This document shows, piece after piece, positions 17,047 through 24,008 of a DNA stretch of 64,000 nt (positions are counted from its first letter, which is position 1; each line of letters opens with the position of its first letter). Source of the DNA: F23-D06 sp045130275 (GTDB taxonomy: Bacteria > Bacteroidota > Bacteroidia > Bacteroidales > WCHB1-69). The translations under genes were made by a program, and so were the position numbers. The notes beneath the pieces are model-generated. The model was not told the DNA's origin. It ran no database searches and worked only from the letters and a program-made list of their open reading frames with translations. The stretch is taken from contig JBGUPL010000121.1 of NCBI GenBank assembly GCA_045130275.1, forward strand, positions 1 through 64,000, in the 5' to 3' direction.

Positions 17047-18444
17047 TTATTCATTGTTCATTCGTACTATACGGGGGCGTATCGTCCCCACGATTTCCAC
17101 TAACGGCTCCGCCGCCGCCATCACCTCGAGCATCGGCTTGTAGGCGGCCGGTGCCTCCTCCGGGGTGCCGCCCAACAGTTCCACCCCCGCCGCTGCCAGT
17201 TGCTTCCGCAGCGCGTGGCGGCTGATGGTGTTGCGGGCTTCCTGTCGTGAGAGCACGCGCCCTGCCCCGTGGTTGGCGGAACAAAGAGCCTCCTCACAAC
17301 CTTTGCCTTGGACAATATAGCCTGGCTCGGACATGTTGCCCGGGATGATGCCCAACTCACCCTTGCGGGCAGGCGTGGCCCCCTTGCGGTGGACAATGGC
17401 CTCCCGACCGTCGGGCAGCGTCTCGCGCCACGCGAAGTTGTGGTGATGGCTGATGTTGAGTAACGGCCGGAGGCGCATTCCCTGCGCCACGTTCCGATGG
17501 ATGATTTCGTGGCACGCCGCGGAGTATTCCCCGGCAATCTCCATACACCGCCAATACTGTTGGCCCGCCTCCGACGACAACTCCAGCCACGCGAACGGTC
17601 CCGCCTCCCGTGGCAGCCGGCACTGCGCTTTGGCGATGGCCGTGAAATGCTCGGCGATGGCGGCTCCGAGGCCCCGGCTGCCGGAGTGCGACAGGATGGC
17701 TGTATAGCTTCCCGCCGCTAACGTCAGCGGGTTGTCGGCATCTAAACGCACCTCGCAGATATCGACGAAGTGGTTGCCGCCGCCGCTGGTGCCCAACTGC
17801 CGGATGGCCTTGTCTCTCAGCTTCTTGAGAACCGGTATGGTGCGCCATTCCTCGCGGTCGAAGAGCGGGTGGTACTGCTTGAAGGGCAGCACGCCCTCCA
17901 TCCCGAAGGCGGTGTTGTCCCACAGAGCCTTCTCGATTCGGCCGTGGTGGTCGCTGATGTGGCTGCCGGGTGCATTGAGGAGGGTGAGCGACATGCGGCA
18001 GCCGATGTCGAGGCCCACGGCGTAGGGGAGCACGGCGTTGCGGGTGGCCAGCACGCCGCCCACGGGAAGTCCGTAGCCCGCGTGCGCGTCAGGCATCAGC
18101 GCGCCCGCCACGGTGACGGGCAGCCGCATGGCCGTGTCCATCTGCCGGAATGCCAGCGGGTCGATGAGGTCGCGTCCGAACACGGAGTAGGGGAGTGGAC
18201 TCTCCCGCAGTTCGTGGTATTGTGCAGTTGTCACTTCCGGCGACAGCAGTTCCGCTAACGCCCGCCAGCGCGGGTTTTGGTGTTGTTTGTGTTTTTCGGG
18301 GTGCGCCACGAAGTCCTGCAGCAGCGACAAGATCTGCTCGTCGGAGAGGTGTTTGCCCTCTTGCTTCACGAACTCCAACATCCGGCTGCGGAGCACATTG
18401 TCGGTGACCCCCATTTTGGTAAGTTCTTTCTTTAAATTGCCCAT
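17047..18444 (-). CDS. rtcB: RNA-splicing ligase RtcB (PrfH-linked type)
   Basis: This 465-residue GTP- and Mn2+-dependent RNA ligase joins 2',3'-cyclic phosphate or 3'-phosphate ends to 5'-OH ends. Visible motifs are the metal cysteine in GLDIGCR (Cys149), GTSGGGNHF (218-226), HSGSRG (253-258), HHHNFA (333-338), HRKGATPARKGELGI (from 352) and the guanylated histidine in NHGAGR (His392). The first ~90 residues are an N-terminal extension seen in RtcB proteins linked to PrfH. Starts at residue 1 or Met11 are both possible; the first is taken. It heads a two-gene operon with prfH. A TATCTTTGC box on this strand at 18862-18854 could be its promoter, leaving a leader of about 400 bases. Confidence 0.92.
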   Translation of the reverse strand: MGNLKKELTKMGVTDNVLRSRMLEFVKQEGKHLSDEQILSLLQDFVAHPEKHKQHQNPRWRALAELLSPEVTTAQYHELRESPLPYSVFGRDLIDPLAFRQMDTAMRLPVTVAGALMPDAHAGYGLPVGGVLATRNAVLPYAVGLDIGCRMSLTLLNAPGSHISDHHGRIEKALWDNTAFGMEGVLPFKQYHPLFDREEWRTIPVLKKLRDKAIRQLGTSGGGNHFVDICEVRLDADNPLTLAAGSYTAILSHSGSRGLGAAIAEHFTAIAKAQCRLPREAGPFAWLELSSEAGQQYWRCMEIAGEYSAACHEIIHRNVAQGMRLRPLLNISHHHNFAWRETLPDGREAIVHRKGATPARKGELGIIPGNMSEPGYIVQGKGCEEALCSANHGAGRVLSRQEARNTISRHALRKQLAAAGVELLGGTPEEAPAAYKPMLEVMAAAEPLVEIVGTIRPRIVRMNNE

Positions 18445-18501
18445 TTTTCTTGCTATTAGCTATTGGCTTTTGGCTGTTGGCTGTTCACTGGCGAGGAACT
18501 A

Positions 18502-18604
18502 ATGACCATGACCATAACTATAACTATAACTATGACTATAACTATGACTATGACTATAACTATGACCATAACCATACCTATGACCATAACCATAACTATG
18601 ACTT
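18502..18604. repeat. Tandem hexamer array (TAACTA / TGACTA / TGACCA)
   Basis: About 100 bases of imperfect 6-bp units such as ACTATA and ACTATG. There are no spacers and no palindromic direct repeat, so it is not a CRISPR array. Confidence 0.85.
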
Positions 18605-18853
18605 TTGAGCATTGAACTCTAACTTTTGAACCTTGACCTTTGACCCAAGCCAGCCTTAAGCCTAAAATTTGACACGGAAATGCTATTCCGCATCGGTTAA
18701 TAAAAATAAAACGTGAAAACGGCGGACACGTTCAATGTTCGCCACAATATCTGTAACAGCTTGATACAGAATTGTTTTTATCGGATGTTGTTTGTCTTTA
18801 TACTCATCGTTGCGCTCCTTTCTTCTTGAAATCAGGGGTTCAACTTTCGGGCG

Positions 18854-18862
18854 GCAAAGATA
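18854..18862 (-). promoter_or_regulatory. Possible rtcB-prfH promoter box
   Basis: TATCTTTGC on the reverse strand matches TAnnTTTGC. It lies about 410 bases upstream of the rtcB start, with no obvious gene in between, which implies a long leader or an unrecognised short transcript. Confidence 0.35.
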
Positions 18863-19140
18863 CGATTTTTTGTGAATGGTGAGCAGTGAATAGTCAGGGC
18901 TTACGCATCAACTTTTCTTTTGCTACTCGCAAATTCCGACCCCCGATTTTCTTTTTTTTCACCTTTGCCGCGTCGTTCTTTGACTAGGACTTTGGCTGTT
19001 AGCTATTGGCTATTGGCTGTTAGCTGTTAGCTGTTAGCTGTTAGCTGTTGCTAAGGTCTCCTCCCACGTCTTAAGTCTCAAATCTTAAGTCTCAAATCTC
19101 AAATCACAAGTCACAAATCACTAATAAAAATAACATCAAA

Positions 19141-20892
19141 ATGGAAAAAAACAAACAAAAATTCAACGCCATCGCCGCCGTGACCGACATCGCCAAATTG
19201 TTGGAAGACTCCCGCTACGAGATCTTCCGCCTCTATGAACCCGCTTTGGGCAAAGCCTACGACGGGGACCTTTGCAGACGCAACAGGAAGGACCAGCCCG
19301 TGGACATCCAATACGTTGAAACGGAACTCCGTGAGGAAATCGACCACCTCAGCCGTTTCCTGAAAACCACACCCACGGAAACCATCCTTCTCGTGGCCGT
19401 CTATGCCATACGTCTCATCCGCAACAGCATGGTCGATGTCCCCGACATCTGCCGCTTTCTCGATATCACCGCCCTCGACTTTCTGCCGCTGAAGAACAGT
19501 CTCAACTCCCTGCTGCACAAACAGCTCATCCGTGTCGCCAATCAGCGGCGCAGTCAAGACGAGTATGCCGTGAGTGGCGCGCTGGAGCAGGCTCTTCTTT
19601 CCAACAAGCCGATGAAGAAACTAAAACCCTTCGAAATGGACCGTTTCAAGTTCTGCTCGGGTGTCTCCAATCTTATCGAAAACCGCAGCGAGGGCGATAT
19701 CGAAACGGCCAGGCTGTTTTCGATGGTTCAGGAAAAAGAAGACCAGAATGCTCAACTCAAATTGGTTCAGGAACTGAAAAAGGTGCTCCCCGATGTGGAG
19801 GACCGCACCCTTTTCTATGAAGTTTGTGACGATTTCATGGAGGGCCGCCGTCGGCATGTTAACACCGGGGTGGAATGCACCTTGGATGATATCTATGATG
19901 ACTACCGCGACCGGATTGGCACGGCCAGGGCTATCATGAACAAAAGTCATGGGACCATAGAGGCGGATTTGGTGGAACTGCTCCCCGCCCGATTTCTTGC
20001 CGAGGCCGAACTCGCGCTGACTGAAAAAGGCAAACGGCTTTTCCTGGAGGACGACTACGACCTTTTCTGTGCCAAGGGCGATTCTGACAAACGGCTGCTA
20101 CCGCCCGACAAGATTCCCGCCCGCGAGCTCTTCTTTAGCGAGGAGCTGTCGGCTGACATTGATTTCGTGAAGGAAAGTCTGCAGGAGGAGAAATTCGTGG
20201 AGCTGCAGAAGCGGTTGGAGGAGAACTCGCTGCCCAAGGGTGTGGCCATGCTCTTCCACGGGCTGCCCGGTACTGGCAAGACCGCCGCGGTCGATATGAT
20301 CGCCAAGGCCACCGGCCGCAGCGTCTATCACGTCGATATCGCCGCCTCCAAGACCTGCTGGTTCGGCGAGAGCGAGAAGCTCTTCAAGAGAATCTTCACC
20401 GACTACCGCCGCATGTGCGAGACCGAGGAACGCAAGCCCATCCTGCTGTTCAACGAGGCCGACGCGCTCTTCAGCAAGCGCCGCGACGTCGATTCCGGCA
20501 ACTGCGCCCAGACCGAGAACGCCCTGCAGAACATTCTGTTGGAGGAGATGGAGACGCTGGACGGCATCCTCATCGCCACCACCAACCTGTGCGACAACTT
20601 TGACAGCGCCTTCGAGCGCCGCTTCCTCTTCAAGGTGAAGTTCGGGCAGCCGAACACCGACGCCAAGAAGTCCATTTGGAAGAGCAAACTCCCGTGGCTC
20701 ACGGACAAGCAGAGCGCCCAGTTGGCGGCGAAATACGACCTTTCGGGCGGCGAGATCGACAACATCGTCCGCAAGAGCATGATGGAGGAGGTGCTGAGCG
20801 GCAACCGTCCCGATGTGGAGATGCTGGAGGCCTGGTGCCGTGGCGAGAAGCTGACAAGGAAGGGCGGGAAAGCGATTGGGTTTGCGTGCTGA
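19141..20892 (+). CDS. AAA+ ATPase with N-terminal winged-helix-like region
   Basis: This 583-residue protein carries one AAA module in its C-terminal half: Walker A GLPGTGKT (374-381), Walker B ILLFNEAD (434-441), sensor 1 ATTN (479-482) and arginine finger FERRF (491-495). The usual Walker B aspartate is Asn439, while the catalytic glutamate is present. The N-terminal ~300 residues are helical and may hold a winged helix (DICRFLDITALDFLPLKNSL). Such proteins are often annotated simply as AAA family ATPase; the partner or substrate is unknown. The leader carries AAGTCTCAAATC direct repeats. Downstream is a MITE-like element, so the gene is probably monocistronic. Confidence 0.8.
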   Translation: MEKNKQKFNAIAAVTDIAKLLEDSRYEIFRLYEPALGKAYDGDLCRRNRKDQPVDIQYVETELREEIDHLSRFLKTTPTETILLVAVYAIRLIRNSMVDVPDICRFLDITALDFLPLKNSLNSLLHKQLIRVANQRRSQDEYAVSGALEQALLSNKPMKKLKPFEMDRFKFCSGVSNLIENRSEGDIETARLFSMVQEKEDQNAQLKLVQELKKVLPDVEDRTLFYEVCDDFMEGRRRHVNTGVECTLDDIYDDYRDRIGTARAIMNKSHGTIEADLVELLPARFLAEAELALTEKGKRLFLEDDYDLFCAKGDSDKRLLPPDKIPARELFFSEELSADIDFVKESLQEEKFVELQKRLEENSLPKGVAMLFHGLPGTGKTAAVDMIAKATGRSVYHVDIAASKTCWFGESEKLFKRIFTDYRRMCETEERKPILLFNEADALFSKRRDVDSGNCAQTENALQNILLEEMETLDGILIATTNLCDNFDSAFERRFLFKVKFGQPNTDAKKSIWKSKLPWLTDKQSAQLAAKYDLSGGEIDNIVRKSMMEEVLSGNRPDVEMLEAWCRGEKLTRKGGKAIGFAC

Positions 20893-20932
20893 GGATCGGT
20901 TGTTAGCTGTTTGCTCCGATGCGCGCCAACTG

Positions 20933-21212
20933 CCCTCGCGGGCGGGAGGTTCCGCTCGACGCTGGCGCGTCTTGCGGAATGGTGCAGCGCACTCGGGAAT
21001 GAAAAGGGAAAAGACGGGCGGCGGCCGGAACGTCCCCGGCCACGGCACTATTCTCCCCACCGCCCGTCTTTTCCCCTTCCCCCGTCCGGCGGCGCGCACC
21101 ATTCCGTTTGGCCAGACTGCGGTGACGGAAAGAGACGACACTAACGGACGACACTGTGCCAACGGGAAAAGGAGGAACTGATCGGCCAAACGGAATCTTC
21201 GGCTCGCAAGGA
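20933..21212. mobile_element. 280-bp MITE-like element, copy A
   Basis: Bounded by imperfect 22-bp terminal inverted repeats (left 20933-20954, right 21191-21212; CCTYGCGRGC...TTCCG on each end). Inside is a long palindrome whose arms are GGAAAAGACGGGCGG and CCGCCCGTCTTTTCC, nested in GGAATGGTGC and its complement. It has the same length as copy B and is closely similar. There is no transposase and no clear target duplication. The right end lies 8 bases from the stop codon of the GIY-YIG gene. Confidence 0.75.
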
Positions 21213-21219
21213 GAGGGGA

Positions 21220-21597
21220 TTACTTGATACGGAAACCGTGGTTCTCTTCCATTATCTCGTCAATAACACGCTTTACTTGGTCCGCCCAAGGTGTCGGCTT
21301 CTCGCAAAATCCGTTTTCCGAGACTAACTCTTTCCACTCGGGATTTCTGTCGTTGATGAGTTTGATTTTTTCTGCCCTCTTCATGTTCTTTATCTCATTT
21401 TCACGCTGGATTGCAGAGTTGTAATCGGGAAACTCTTCGAAATAAACGCAATACTCGCAGTTGTAACGATCAGAGAAGGAACCTTTGTAATGATGATTCT
21501 TGTGTTGTGCCACCCGTTTGACAATGTCAACAGTGCTACCAGTGTATAACACGTTGTGGTACTTGTTGGTCATGATATATGCATATCCAGATTTCAT
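21220..21597 (-). CDS. GIY-YIG nuclease-domain protein
   Basis: A 125-residue single-domain protein of the UvrC-N/URI-type GIY-YIG family. The GIY strand is YAYIM, the YIG strand is LYTGST, the catalytic arginine is in VKRVAQHK and the metal-binding glutamate is in QRENEIKNMKR. About 30 residues follow the core. The start at 21597 is chosen because it begins the domain; an in-frame extension further upstream would cross copy B of the 280-bp element. Such proteins are widespread in Bacteroidota without a known function; some relatives are homing nucleases. It sits precisely between two 280-bp repeat elements, which suggests that the nuclease and the repeats may be linked. Confidence 0.85.
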   Translation of the reverse strand: MKSGYAYIMTNKYHNVLYTGSTVDIVKRVAQHKNHHYKGSFSDRYNCEYCVYFEEFPDYNSAIQRENEIKNMKRAEKIKLINDRNPEWKELVSENGFCEKPTPWADQVKRVIDEIMEENHGFRIK

Positions 21598-21700
21598 AGT
21601 TTTTTTCGGCAAAAATAACAAAAGCTTTGATTGCGACGATAAGAAAAAAGATAAAAACCATTGGATTTCCCTCAGAAGTGTTGTACAACGTATCCTTGTG

Positions 21701-21980
21701 CCCTTGCGGGCAGGAGGTTCCGCTCGACGCTGGCGCGTCTTGCGGAATGGTGCAACGCACTCGGGAAAGAAATGGGAAAAGACGGGCGGCGGTCGCAATG
21801 GATCCGGCAACGGCACTATTCTCCCCGCCGCCCGTCTTTTCCCATTCCCCCGTCCGGCGGCGCGCACCATTCCGTTTGGCCAGACTGCTATGACGAAAAG
21901 GGATTGCACTGACAGATGTCACCGCACTGACGAGAGAAGGAGAAGGTGACCGGCCAAACGGAATCTCCGGCTCGCGAGGG
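21701..21980. mobile_element. 280-bp MITE-like element, copy B
   Basis: Same length and layout as copy A. The terminal inverted repeats (21701-21722 and 21959-21980) match each other except for about four bases, and the internal palindrome arms are GGGAAAAGACGGGCGGCGG and its complement. Where the stem sequence differs from copy A near its base (ATGGG against AAGGG), both arms of copy B agree. No reading frame inside is credible. Confidence 0.78.
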
Positions 21981-22096
21981 CAGGGGAGTGACGGCATACG
22001 ACCAACTGCAGGCTTGTGGTAGGCTCCATGCCTGCCATCGCGAGGGCGGGAAAAATCTGCAAATAGCAAAAAACACACCCTTGTTTCCCGATGTTG

Positions 22097-22105
22097 TATT
22101 TTTGC
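22097..22105 (+). promoter_or_regulatory. Promoter -7 box at the head of the 22.2-30.2 kb gene run
   Basis: TATTTTTGC, 66 bases before the ATG at 22172. A second weaker box (AACTTTTGC, about 22136-22144) lies nearer to the gene. Confidence 0.55.
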
Positions 22106-22171
22106 ACCGAAAAAAGTAGTTTCCTGTATTTTTTGAACTTTTGCGGGTATAAACAATAAAAACATAGAATT

Positions 22172-22420
22172 ATGACTAACGAAGAAAAAATAGCGGAACT
22201 GATTAAGGTCAGTAAAATGCCACACGAAGAAGCAATTGCTTATATGAAGAAGTCTATTGCAAAAAGCAAAAAGAAAAATACCATCAATGAGGATAATGAA
22301 AACGATGAAGGACCGATTCAAATAGGGGACAACCCCGATGAGTTTTATCGGAAACTCGGTGCTATGCCGTTTAAGGAGTTTGCAGAAAAGATATACGGTC
22401 TTAAACCCGATGAAAAATAA
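22172..22420 (+). CDS. Small hypothetical protein, 82 residues
   Basis: Not recognised. The N-terminal 35 residues form a helical, UBA-like pattern (IAELIKVSKMPHEEAIAYMK) followed by a lysine-rich linker (KSIAKSKKKN), an acidic stretch (NEDNENDEG) and a C-terminal segment (FYRKLGAMPFKEFAEKIYG). It is the first gene of the run that leads to the AddAB-like pair, and its 3' end overlaps the start of a 35-codon frame by 11 bases, which suggests translational coupling. Confidence 0.6.
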   Translation: MTNEEKIAELIKVSKMPHEEAIAYMKKSIAKSKKKNTINEDNENDEGPIQIGDNPDEFYRKLGAMPFKEFAEKIYGLKPDEK

Positions 22421-22517
22421 TAAAGACTTCCGGGAGGCGTTCAAGCCGAAGAAGGATGAATTAACCGAATATCTGAACAACAAGTATAAGGGCAAGTTCA
22501 AAGAAAAAGAGAATTAA
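22410..22517 (+). CDS. Very small lysine-rich protein, 35 residues
   Basis: A 36-codon frame starts at an ATG inside the last codons of the preceding gene (ATGAAAAATAA overlap) and ends 15 bases before the next ATG at 22533. The product is basic and hydrophilic (MKNNKDFREAFKPKKDEL, then YLNNKYKGKF). Its exact fit between two genes is the only evidence that it is real; conservation is untested. Confidence 0.45.
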   Translation: MKNNKDFREAFKPKKDELTEYLNNKYKGKFKEKEN

Positions 22518-22532
22518 CCATATCAGATTGTT

Positions 22533-23285
22533 ATGAAAACCGTTTTTGAATTAATCAGGATTTACACCAACAGCAAGGCGCGCTATCCTGTCCGTAAAAC
22601 CGATACGGACGAGTTGGGACTTTTCTCTTCTTTAGATAAAGCCCAAAAACAGATGTTCAAAGAGGTTAAGGAGTGCCAAGAGTATGAACAGGAACGGCTG
22701 AAAGACATTACCGAAAACGAAGAATTCCGCGACGACGAGAAACGGTTCGGACACGACATTGTGTTGGCATACAAGATTATAGAACTCGAACTGGACGCAA
22801 AGACATTTGAGGATGTGCAGTCGGTGCGCACCTACACCTCCGACGGGAAGCCCAACGACGAATCTCTGCTGGATTACCAATGCGAACGCCATTTCAAGGG
22901 CCGCACCCCCGAGCAGATCCGATTCCAGCCAGGCGACATCGTGGAGGTGATTGACGAATGGGGAGCGGAGCTCTGTGTGGTAGGACACGCACAGCCCACT
23001 ATGGAGGACTACGCCGGTTTTCGTAAACGTTGTTGGGAAGATTGCATGAAGGATTGCCAAAAGTCATGTCGCGACAAAAGCGTTGAAGTCAAGGAGGAGA
23101 ATTGCATGTTCCATTGGGACTACAGCGACGACAGCTACTTGGTTTACTCCTTAGGCGAGGGCGACACCCACTTCCACCCCGAATCACCGAATGTGTTCCG
23201 TCCCACCAAGCTAGTGCCGAAGGCGTTGCGGGAGAAACTGAAAGCGAAATACGAGGAAATGCTACGGCTTTATGGCGCAAACTAA
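22533..23285 (+). CDS. Hypothetical protein, 250 residues
   Basis: No family recognised. The N-terminal half is helical and charged (SLDKAQKQMFKEVKECQEYE). A central segment (RFQPGDIVEVIDEWGAEL, then CVVGHAQP) has the pattern of a small beta-barrel, and a cysteine cluster follows (RCWEDCMKDCQKSCRD). The C-terminal part (YLVYSLGEGDTHFHPE) contains histidines that could bind metal. It starts 15 bases after the 35-codon frame and ends 54 bases before the next gene, so it is likely co-transcribed. Confidence 0.7.
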   Translation: MKTVFELIRIYTNSKARYPVRKTDTDELGLFSSLDKAQKQMFKEVKECQEYEQERLKDITENEEFRDDEKRFGHDIVLAYKIIELELDAKTFEDVQSVRTYTSDGKPNDESLLDYQCERHFKGRTPEQIRFQPGDIVEVIDEWGAELCVVGHAQPTMEDYAGFRKRCWEDCMKDCQKSCRDKSVEVKEENCMFHWDYSDDSYLVYSLGEGDTHFHPESPNVFRPTKLVPKALREKLKAKYEEMLRLYGAN

Positions 23286-23339
23286 AATCGTTCGCCAGCA
23301 AAAACCCGTCATGGTTGTAAAGAATAATTCCGATTGATT

Positions 23340-23642
23340 ATGAACGAGAAAGAAAACGGACAGAATCGTATTACCGAATCTGAATTGGTTGAAACACTTC
23401 AGAATCTCAACAAATACAGGGAAAAAATCGCACAAATGAAGTCCGAGGATTTCAGGCCGACAGGCGAATACTTCCAAATAGAGGGAACCACATTCCAGCT
23501 GAAAATGTCCCCTGAAGCCACCCGTGGAGACCTGCTATACTTTCTTTCGTACATAAGGGATCTTGTGAAAAGGAAACTGCGAACACTGTCATCAGAAGAA
23601 GAGGATAAACCAAAAGAAAAAAAACAACAAAGCTATGGATAA
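23340..23642 (+). CDS. Small hypothetical protein, 100 residues
   Basis: Not recognised. It begins at the ATG at 23340; a TTG two codons earlier is also possible. The first half is a predicted helix (ITESELVETLQNLNKYREKI), the middle is beta-like (GEYFQIEGTTFQLKM), and a C-terminal helix ends in a lysine/glutamate-rich tail (EEEDKPKEKKQQ). Its last 8 bases overlap the ATG of the next gene, which implies co-translation. Confidence 0.65.
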   Translation: MNEKENGQNRITESELVETLQNLNKYREKIAQMKSEDFRPTGEYFQIEGTTFQLKMSPEATRGDLLYFLSYIRDLVKRKLRTLSSEEEDKPKEKKQQSYG

Positions 23643-23997
23643 AGAAAAAGTCAAAGACTATCTGTGGAACTACTTCTTCCCCATCACCTCCGCCTCGGAA
23701 GAAGAGCGGCAGGGAATGTACCGCTGTGCCATCGAGGACGGCTATCTGCTCTATGAGGACGACCTCACCGAATGGGAGCGCAAGCAGCAATGGGAGGAGT
23801 TTGACCGGCTTGTCGACGAGATGATAGAGGATTACGAGAAAAGCGTGTTTGAAAGTAGAAAGAAGGACTTCTCCCAATGTTACGACGAGCCGATGTTCTC
23901 GCCGCAACTGCGCTGGAACGAGAAATACATCACGCCTGAACTGGAGGGCTTCACCCCCGCCGCCCATATCCGTTTTTATCTTATTTTTGCCGTGTAA
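23635..23997 (+). CDS. Small hypothetical protein, 120 residues
   Basis: Not recognised. An acidic, tryptophan-rich, helical protein (LTEWERKQQWEEFDRLVDEM). It overlaps the preceding gene by 8 bases. Its last codons (RFYLIFAV) coincide with a TATTTTTGC promoter box, so its C-terminus may be constrained by the promoter of the next gene. Confidence 0.65.
   Translation: MDKEKVKDYLWNYFFPITSASEEERQGMYRCAIEDGYLLYEDDLTEWERKQQWEEFDRLVDEMIEDYEKSVFESRKKDFSQCYDEPMFSPQLRWNEKYITPELEGFTPAAHIRFYLIFAV
23982..23990 (+). promoter_or_regulatory. Promoter -7 box inside the end of the upstream gene
   Basis: TATTTTTGC lies 18 bases before the ATG at 24009, within the final codons of the preceding gene. It would allow the nuclease/helicase pair to be expressed apart from the small genes. 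Confidence 0.5.
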
Positions 23998-24008
23998 AAA
24001 AACATGCT

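Larger units (their letters stand above)
18445..19140. other. Repeat-rich intergenic region between rtcB and the AAA ATPase gene
   Basis: About 700 bases without a convincing gene. From left to right: micro-repeats (18455-18485), a hexamer tandem array (18502-18604), a unique AT-rich stretch with a small hairpin near 18680, a reverse TATCTTTGC box (18854-18862), a weak forward box ACCTTTGCC (18961-18969), micro-repeats (19000-19050), and AAGTCTCAAATC direct repeats running to about 15 bases before the ATG at 19141. A reverse frame of about 50 codons near 18660-18830 has no good start and is not annotated. Confidence 0.6.

Noticed and set aside
18502..18604. Possible CRISPR array
   Set aside because: Units are 6 bp with no unique spacers and no cas genes nearby.
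18660..18870. Reverse frame of about 50 codons near the orphan promoter
   Set aside because: No acceptable start codon and no recognisable protein; a 9-codon ATG frame there is too short to support.
20098..21189. 363-codon reverse frame joining the 280-bp element and the AAA gene
   Set aside because: It crosses a terminal inverted repeat and is antisense to the Walker motifs of the ATPase.
21598..21909. N-terminal extension of the GIY-YIG protein across the 280-bp element
   Set aside because: The extra residues translate the repeat element; the domain starts cleanly at the ATG at 21597.
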